This document shows, piece by piece, positions 57,810 through 64,000 of a stretch of 64,000 nt of DNA. The notes beneath the pieces are model-generated. The model worked only from the letters and a program-made list of their open reading frames with translations. It was not told the origin of the DNA and made no database searches. How positions within the stretch are numbered: position 1 is the first letter of the stretch; the number at the start of each line of letters is the position of its first letter. The DNA comes from Armillaria gallica (Eukaryota; Basidiomycota; Agaricomycetes; Agaricales; Physalacriaceae): the NCBI GenBank assembly GCA_037576215.1, contig JBANDB010000007.1, positions 2,821,001-2,885,000 of the forward strand, read 5' to 3'. Position numbers and translations under genes: made by a program.

Positions 57810-58420
57810 TTACTGCTATAATGTTGCTCCGGCCTCTAATAGATCTTTATAGCATCCTGGATTGCGGTAGGGAGTTTGATGTAAACTCTAACAAGCAATA
57901 TGATATCGGTAATTTCAAAGGAGCCCCGAGATCTCCGTTCTCCAACGCGTACCATCACCTTTGAGTTTGCGATGTCCTTGAAATAGTCACCCTTTCCAGA
58001 AATCTCCGGCTAAGCTTCGCTGACCAGATGACAACCTGCGGGAATGGTAAGCGTGGTGGTTATAATGTACACGCCAGCATCGAAGAATATAACCTTGCTG
58101 TCGCAATGTTAAGATTCGCCTGGCATGACTCATGAGCAGGTAACTGACGCATCACTGCCCAAGGACGAATGCCTGCTTACTTCGTTCAACAGTGATTGAA
58201 TTGCACATGTATCATCCGTCCTTGAACACATACAGTAAGAAGGACGAACATCGACAAAAGGATACCGTTGTGCAAACCTCTCATCCCCTTTGGCGCCGTG
58301 ATCCTTGACGCTGACGAAGCTGGTCACAGAGATATCTTCATACTGTGGATGCACGCGTCTAACTACCTTTCCACATGGTCAAGGAGTGTCGCAGGGATCA
58401 CAAAGATATCGAATCATATG
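57810..58420 (-). pseudogene. GH55-like exo-beta-1,3-glucanase relic
   Basis: In order on the minus strand: FVSVKDHGAKGDER (near 58310), a GT-AG intron of about 50 bp, TDDTCAIQSLLNE (the family motif GAKGDGxTDDTxAIQ), then CDSKVIFFDAGVYIITTTLT and IPAGCHLVSEA (58105-58013), TAG at 58012-58010 where the family has Trp (GEAW), PEISGKGDYFKDIANSKV, and VRVG then GSFEITDIIL. This is the first beta-helix repeat of GH55 or related pectin-lyase-fold enzymes, secreted glucanases acting on fungal cell wall or storage glucan. No signal peptide, second domain or catalytic region is present. A fragment. Confidence 0.65.
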
Positions 58421-58567
58421 CGTTTTGATATTTATCGAAACGGGTCCTCAATGAACGTGTGTAACATCCAGTATGCCTTAATAATATGAGCTGGAAAACA
58501 GCTTGAGTTGGCCAGAGTGGTCGCTTAACGCCTCGGTCGAGTTAAATAGCTTCGAGTTCCTCGCAGG

Positions 58568-59314
58568 CTATCGAAAGCTTGATTCAAGAGCCTGATGGAT
58601 ATTACATGAGAGCGATGATAAAGAATAGAACCTGTCCATGTTTATTAAACACAATGAAATAAAACAGAAGACAGAATACGCACCATTGACCCCGTCCTGC
58701 GTGCCTTCCAATTCTGCACTCTCCACCACCTCCCCAAAACCATACTGTGCTTTCCTCGTCGTCGTTGATTGTACCGAACACGTCCTACCAGCCGGATGGC
58801 AATGTATCGTCGTGAAGGGAGACGATGTGTTGTTGACACGAGAGCAGGTGAAGGAGCTGGATGACAAGTAAAGACAATGAAGATGGAAAGATAGTATGCG
58901 CACTGTTACCCGTGTAAATACCACCTGTGTTGTTGTGAACTCGACTAGCAGCTTGGCTCCTCTTCGAATTTTCCCTACGGCAACTACCCTGTGCTCCGAG
59001 CTTGGGTCGATTTTCTTCAGAGTGTTGTTGAGTTCCTCGACTAGCACCGTGTTGGCCTTGTTCGCGATTTCCTGGGTTCGCTCTGTGTCCGCGGCAATCC
59101 GCACTTGCCTCTCCTTGACCCTCAGCCTTGCCTGCACTCGTTGCCGCTGGATTTCCCCTAGTCGTGCTCCAACATTCTGAGCCGCTTGCCCACTGACTAG
59201 CGCCTGCCTGTATGTGCCCCCTTGCATTCTTTCGTGGTCTTCTACCTGCTGCCCTCGCATATCCTCCATGGCACTAAGCATCGAAAGGACCGAACACTGT
59301 ATACCGCTGGCCAA
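58568..59314 (-). CDS. Coiled-coil hypothetical protein
   Basis: ATG at 59314: MASGIQCSVLSMLSAMEDMR, then a strongly helical Arg/Gln/Glu-rich segment (RLGEIQRQRVQARLRVKERQ, DTERTQEIANKANTVLVEEL, NNTLKKIDPSSEHRVVAVGK). A GT-AG intron of about 53 bp (from GTAACAG near 58908) may be removed, after which either of two frames could follow; read straight through, the frame stays open to 58568. The first about 12 codons lie inside IR1 arm 2, so the original start may be the ATG at 59270 (MEDMRGQQVEDHERM). No family recognised. Confidence 0.45.
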   Translation of the reverse strand: MASGIQCSVLSMLSAMEDMRGQQVEDHERMQGGTYRQALVSGQAAQNVGARLGEIQRQRVQARLRVKERQVRIAADTERTQEIANKANTVLVEELNNTLKKIDPSSEHRVVAVGKIRRGAKLLVEFTTTQVVFTRVTVRILSFHLHCLYLSSSSFTCSRVNNTSSPFTTIHCHPAGRTCSVQSTTTRKAQYGFGEVVESAELEGTQDGVNGAYSVFCFISLCLINMDRFYSLSSLSCNIHQALESSFR

Positions 59315-61486
59315 ACTAGAGCAGAAGAGATTATGAACTCGATGAAAGACAAATACTTTTTCACTCGCATGTAGTCAGATCTTCAGACCACGGACACCAT
59401 CGTCCGCTTGACGAGGAACAGGTGGACACTGGCATCATGCATCACCGTAATCAAGTTTGCAAAAGTATGAGTGAGACAAGTATGAGATAACGGATGAAAA
59501 CACTTACTAAGAAAGGTCAGTCACACTCTGGGAGTTTGCTGACAGCAGTTGAGCGATGAGTGCATGATATTCCCGGGCCTATCCCTCTCGTATATTAGCC
59601 GATTGAATAGGGTACCAAGTAATGAAAATGTACGATTTTGTGGTGCTTGCAAGACAATACCAAGAAATGCTTGTAATCTAGTTCTTAAATCTGAATGAAC
59701 GCTTCAGTTGTTTCCCCCAAAAGCTGACTTACGCTAATGCCAGTGTGCACGCTCCCGACCGCCAGACTTGAACCCCAAAGCGGCGACGAGCTTCCTAGAC
59801 CACAGTATTCCGTTCGATATCCAATTCTGAATGAATTAGCCTCTCTCGTTGTCGCTGATTATCAAGGGCCTCAGCTTGCACGACGGAGGGGGAGCATGAA
59901 TGCGTCTGGAAGTCTGTCGTTCGGGTGCGCTCCCTCCGAATGAAAACACTCGGTCCAATGATCATCATGATGTCCTTCCGGCAGACGGAGATTGCAATTA
60001 CAATATTTGCCTGTTTTCAATTCGAAACAAAGGAAAATTCTGTATTCTGCGTGCGACACTGAGTACAGGACCAGTACTACTGGAACGGCGGCTGAGTCAG
60101 ATATCCTCGACGTACGATGCGGAGGAAAGTACTGCGGAGAAGAGAGGTATCGCTGCCTATACCTATCCAGCTAAGACTACGACGGACCCCCTGCGTACGA
60201 CGCAGAAGGTCTGCGATTCTTTCCGAAACTTGTTGAGGAGAAGAGAGAACGACCGGGTCACTGATCACCGGCACCGCTATTTGGTTGATTTCTTACGTTA
60301 TCTTTGTGACGGCAAGCGTCAGTTCCCCTCAGTTCCCGATTACGGATGTCAGTTCAGACCACCATCCTGTCCATTAGACTGTATCCAATCACCAATAAAC
60401 TCCTCGGACGGCTCATCCTAACTGTCCGTTGACACGCTTGAAAAGCATTCATGTGTGTAAATTTGCGAATTGTACAAATGAGTACAGGCAATAATGCCCA
60501 GACACGAAGGCAATGATGAAAGCAACAGAGCGCAGTGTTTATAATGCCAGTAATGATATTACCAGAGTAAAGCTGGGTGGAGCGCATGGCTTAACCTGAG
60601 AATGGTACTAGAAAGGCCGTACTAGGTATGAAGTCCCAGTGCTTGACACTGAGTGCTCTGACAAGGCAAAGCATACACGTGCTAAGAATAGCGCGGGACA
60701 CGCTTGCGGGGTAATTAAGACTTCGCGTAGCAGTGATCTATGATGCACAAGGCATGGCAGGCCTGGAGCTTAGAGTTCTAGACCTTGAGATGTCAGAACT
60801 CAAGTAAATCCGAAGTTCCGGGCTTCAGCCAAAATGCGCGAGGCCTAGACAAGAAGCACATTGCCCTCACTACAATGGAATTCCCTGTGAGAATACTAGG
60901 AAGCGAAATAAGAGTTGCGGGGTAGGCTATAACTCCGGGGATATGGCAACTGATGTCAACCCACATGTCATAGCCTTGGTAACCAATGCCGTGACACTCA
61001 GAGACAGGACCTGGCCCCGGGCCAGACTCCTGAGTCAGCGCCAAGCTATGGCGTGATAATTGCAACATGCGCGGGACGCAGGCGAAAGTACCCTGCAGCT
61101 TAAATAATACCATATTTGGTGGTACAAATTTGTAGGATGTAAAATAGATAAATAGCGCAGTGTACTTGTAGTGTACAAGTTTCGGACCCCCATTGTAGTC
61201 GTGCGCAAGCCTCCAGCTTGACGCCCTAGCAGCAGGATTAGTTTGTAACTTTGAGCGAGAGAATAAACCTAGAATTGATATCATACCGAGTGAATTGAGT
61301 TGCACGCGAGGCGTAGAAAGCTTAGCGGGGGACTTGCTTAGCAGGGGACTTGCCTAGCAGGGACTCGTGTATGGTTTGAGTGACTGGTTGACTGCGCTCT
61401 ACCCTGAGAATAAGAGATATTGTGTCATTGCAGACGCGCTCTTGAGTTTTGAGGGTTTCTTGTGATGCGCGGTGTTACAGGTGGCA

Positions 61487-61879
61487 GAGGTTCAAACCCT
61501 TTGGTCTGATTAGCACGCGCTTAGTTGGGTATACCATTCCGCAAGTGGCAGAGGTTCAAACCCTTTGGCTTGTCGGACGGCGTTTCTTGTGTGCGAGATA
61601 CTACAGGCGGCAGAGGTTCAAACCCTTTGGTCTGGTTAGTGTTCGTACAGAGGCCTTCTTTTAATACGCGGTGCTACAGGCGGCACAGGTTCAAACCCTG
61701 TGGTCTGATTAGTGCGCGCTTGAGGGTTCTCATTTCCACAAGCGGCAGAGGTTCAAACCCTTTGGCTTGTCGGACGGGGTTTATTTGGTTATTGTTTCTC
61801 TGGATTGGCACAGGTTCAAACCCTGTGGGTCTATGATCGGTTTTGGAAGCTGGAGCGCATAGGTTCAAATCCTGTGGCT
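61487..61879 (+). repeat. Array of seven T-arm-like hairpins with Pol III B-box consensus
   Basis: GGTTCAAACCC occurs at 61489, 61553, 61615, 61688, 61750 and 61813, and GGTTCAAATCC at 61862; spacing is 64, 62, 73, 62, 63 and 49 bp. This is the B-box (GGTTCRANNCC) and the tRNA T-arm: 6-bp stem with loop TTCAAAC. The stem is CAGAGG/CCTTTG in four copies, CACAGG/CCTGTG in two and CATAGG/CCTGTG in the last, so pairing is kept while bases change. No A-box or full tRNA cloverleaf is seen. Confidence 0.8.
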
Positions 61880-62072
61880 TGAGTGGACGTGTTTTGAAGG
61901 GTTTCTGCTTAGAGCGCAAGCTTTGAGTCGTGTTTAGAGTGTGTTTAGGTTGTTGTGGTTACCTGTGTGTGACGCGCGTGACTTATTGAGGGTTTTGTGG
62001 GTGTGTGGCGATGTATTGTGTATTGTAGTACACCTTGCCTTGAGGCCCGGCGACATTGGTCGCCCCTCTTGT

Positions 62073-62079
62073 TATAAAA
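62073..62079 (+). promoter_or_regulatory. TATA box of the LTR
   Basis: TATAAAA, placed in the right part of the LTR as expected for the U3/R boundary of a plus-oriented element. Confidence 0.5.
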
Positions 62080-62343
62080 GCCTTTGGACTTAGAGAGATC
62101 TATATACGTGACGCGCGCTATTGCTATACGTGTGTATCGTATATTCTGAGAGTTTAGTTGTCTTGCTTCAATCTGCTTCTATCGCATAATATCCCCCCAA
62201 GAACTTGAGGGTTTGTGTGTGTAGTGTTGGGTGTGAGTGTGATCAGTGTCTTCGACACTGCTGCATTTCTAGCCTGCGCGCACAGAGTCTCTTCACCGTA
62301 GTGAGTAAATGTGTATCACTGTGGTCATTGTCTGGATTACTCA

Positions 62344-62490
62344 CTAGCAATTGACAGTGTCGATGAAATTTCCTCCCATGTCATAGTACGCGTCAAGGGC
62401 AGCGTCGCAACCCCTATTTCCACTTGAAGCGTCATCCAGTTGTTTTGAGCGAAATGAGGAAATCTGCAACATTACAAAGCCCGTTCCACT
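62344..62490 (-). pseudogene. Aryl-alcohol dehydrogenase N-terminal relic, arm 2 copy
   Basis: LDAYYDMGGNFIDTVNC on the minus strand is the mirror copy of the piece at 19.5-19.65 kb. Its second exon (ELSEEFIGDWIQS in arm 1) lies at about 60.35-60.42 kb, separated by the LTR insertion into the intron. Confidence 0.75.
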
Positions 62491-63764
62491 GAAGTGGGAG
62501 TCCAAGGGAAGGAAAGCCCATGATGCTGTTGGAAGTACAGTTGGATGCAAGCGGGTGAGGCACGATGAAGAAAGTTATCCTTGAGGCACGTGTTTGTTGC
62601 CTGTCGGTATGAGCAAACCAGCTGTCGATTTAGATGCGTCTGCGGCATGGGAAGAGTTGATGTCATACGGACTTTGCTACCGTTTAGGGCTGGCTCCGGA
62701 AATGTTTAACTCAACGACTACAAGCATGACGAGCTAACAATGCTCTGTTCCTATTGTACCCAAAATCCTGAATATCCTGACCTATCTCTGCTTTGTTCTC
62801 CTTTTTATCTTCAAAAGGATGTCGTAAAACAGTACATTCATCTCCACCTTTCTTTCATCAACTTATCTGTATATAACTCAGCTTTGGCAGAGTGAGGACA
62901 CCATACATTGATTGAAGGAAACGGAACTGGGAAAGGATCGTGGTGGTAGCGCAGGTGTGTTCCCTTCTTGTAGGTATGGTGCTCACATCATCGCCAGACT
63001 TCTAGACATCAGCTCGACAATGACGACGACGACGACGACGAGCGGGCCACCCCCTTGCAGTACGAGAAGACATTAGAAATACCTCGCCATCATGCGACGT
63101 CAATGACAGGCATAATCTGTCCAACGAAACTGTAGAGCCAAATCTCTGCGACCCTCTTAGTCCGACCTACCCACTACCTTGCTCTTCAATCTGGCCGACG
63201 AAATGTTCCGGGGCACCAAAAGATATCCCAAATGAAAGGCTTTATTCGAAAGAACACTACAGTTGACGTTGAACGTTCAAACGTTCAACATTGAAGGATG
63301 ACACTGGTGTCATGACCCGAGATGTTTCTGGTACGACCTATGCCTCCTTGTACCATCTACTATCCTCATCACCATTGCTTGTAGCATTTTAACTGAAGGA
63401 AGATGTGACCACAACCAGCAGATTTTGATTACATTGGCGCCATGATCACAACATCCATTAAATCGGACTATCGTCTGCCTAAGCGGACAATGCGGACGGC
63501 CCGACCCTCATCTGGTTACAACCAGATTCACCTACGTGTTCTCTGGAACTGCGACTCGTGATAACCTTCTGTGTGGTACATGTTGTCGGTCCTTCCGGTA
63601 CTCACATTTCATCATTGAATATCTCCAACAAACCGAATTGTGTGTGCATTCCCATCCTATACAATCCACCGACATCGACTATATTTATTGGGGTCGGGGT
63701 CGGTCAACCCTTTTGCACGGTACCGCACTCTCAGCGTCATTTTCCTGCCAGGACTCTGGGAATC

Positions 63765-64000
63765 AAAACTGCAGGGAAATGGGGGGATCCATGACCAGAT
63801 AATGTTTGCGACCAAGGTTTGACTGCATGTGCTCTGTTCTCATTATCGATATTCACTGATATAGTTCGTATATAGTACACGGTGATTTACAAGAACAGGA
63901 AGCCATCCATAAAACATCAGATCAACTACACCGGCAATCATGCGAAATCTTTGAATGTCTCCGTCACCGAGTCTCCAAAAGTTACGTACGACGTATACCG
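63765..64000 (+). pseudogene. Aryl-alcohol dehydrogenase relic, arm 2 copy, cut by window end
   Basis: IHDQIMFATKV near 63790-63822 followed by NHAKSLNVSVTKS-like sequence near 63940 (reverse orientation to arm 1) mirrors the relic at 17982-18215. The remaining C-terminal part lies beyond the window or was not duplicated. Confidence 0.65.

Larger units (their letters stand above)
60426..62299. mobile_element. Solo LTR with 4-bp target-site duplication
   Basis: The element spans 60430-62295 (1866 bp), starts TGACACGCTTG and ends CTCTTCA (TG...CA ends), and is flanked by CCGT on both sides (60426-60429 and 62296-62299). In IR1 arm 1 the same site is empty with one ACGG (complement of CCGT) at 19690-19693. 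No gag or pol frame is inside, so it is a solo long terminal repeat left after recombination of a retrotransposon. A TATAAAA box (62073-62079) lies 216 bp before the right end, as expected for the promoter region of an LTR in plus orientation. It sits in the intron of the AAD relic. Confidence 0.85.
59281..64000 (-). repeat. Inverted repeat 1, arm 2 (runs off the window)
   Basis: Reverse complement of 17982-21895. Differences in content: it carries an 1866-bp solo LTR (60430-62295) and lacks two blocks of arm 1, about 815 bp near 59792 and about 240 bp near 59730. Those losses remove most of the orphan gene copy, leaving only a piece of exon 3 (FGVQVWRSGACTLALA in reverse at 59745-59792). It keeps the AAD relics. 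Confidence 0.9.

Noticed and set aside
58568..58871. Plus-strand frame at 58638-58871 as a gene
   Set aside because: It lies opposite the better-supported minus-strand frame and has no family features.
61481..61880. tRNA gene cluster
   Set aside because: Only T-arm/B-box units are present; no A-box, anticodon arm or acceptor stem could be paired around them.
17982..64000. One giant palindrome from an assembly fold-back
   Set aside because: The two arm pairs have different centres, the arms have diverged, and arm 2 has an insertion with a target-site duplication. This fits real duplications better than a fold-back artefact.

Overview
The window looks like a decaying, repeat-rich stretch of a basidiomycete genome, most likely an Agaricomycete (mushroom-forming fungus). 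The reasons are the many short GT-AG introns (about 45-85 bp), an F-box/LRR gene array, and mushroom-type gene relics: aryl-alcohol dehydrogenase, cytochrome P450, a GH55-like glucanase, a septation kinase, a MYND zinc finger and a TET/JBP-like dioxygenase. I see no bacterial operon, CRISPR array, rRNA or complete tRNA gene.

Layout. 0.5-2.7 kb: one intact 721-residue hypothetical gene. 4.8-7.6 kb: an unresolved multi-exon gene. 7.7-9.2 kb: a three-exon hypothetical gene spoiled by a single TGA. 10.1-16.2 kb: four F-box/LRR-like genes, each with premature stops or frameshifts. 18.0-21.9 kb: arm 1 of a large inverted repeat (IR1), with aryl-alcohol dehydrogenase relics and an orphan five-exon gene. 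22.7-23.6 kb: P450 relic. 24.5-30.7 kb: a broken hypothetical gene, an F-box fragment and the long armadillo-like tail of a Cdc7/SepH-type kinase without its kinase domain. 30.4-34.4 kb: a tandem segmental duplication carrying the kinase tail and a convergent mitochondrial uL5 gene, with a MYND gene between the copies. 36.9-39.9 kb and 50.9-53.9 kb: the two arms of IR2, about 3.0 kb each. Between them lie 10.9 kb with four mostly intact minus-strand genes for coiled-coil or membrane-anchored helical proteins and a TET/JBP-like relic. 54.5-59.3 kb: degenerate tandem repeats, a GH55-like relic and a coiled-coil hypothetical gene. 59.3-64.0 kb: IR1 arm 2, which carries an 1866-bp solo LTR at a site that is still empty in arm 1.

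Main message. Three processes can be read here. First, large segmental duplications in inverted and tandem orientation. Second, mutation biased to CpG transitions: in a compared stretch the IR1 arms differ only at CpG/TpG/CpA sites, and many relics die by a TGA where CGA (Arg) would fit. Third, later transposition, shown by the LTR. The least expected signal is inside the LTR: seven tRNA T-arm-like hairpins about 50-73 bp apart. Each contains a consensus Pol III B-box and has a conserved or covarying stem.
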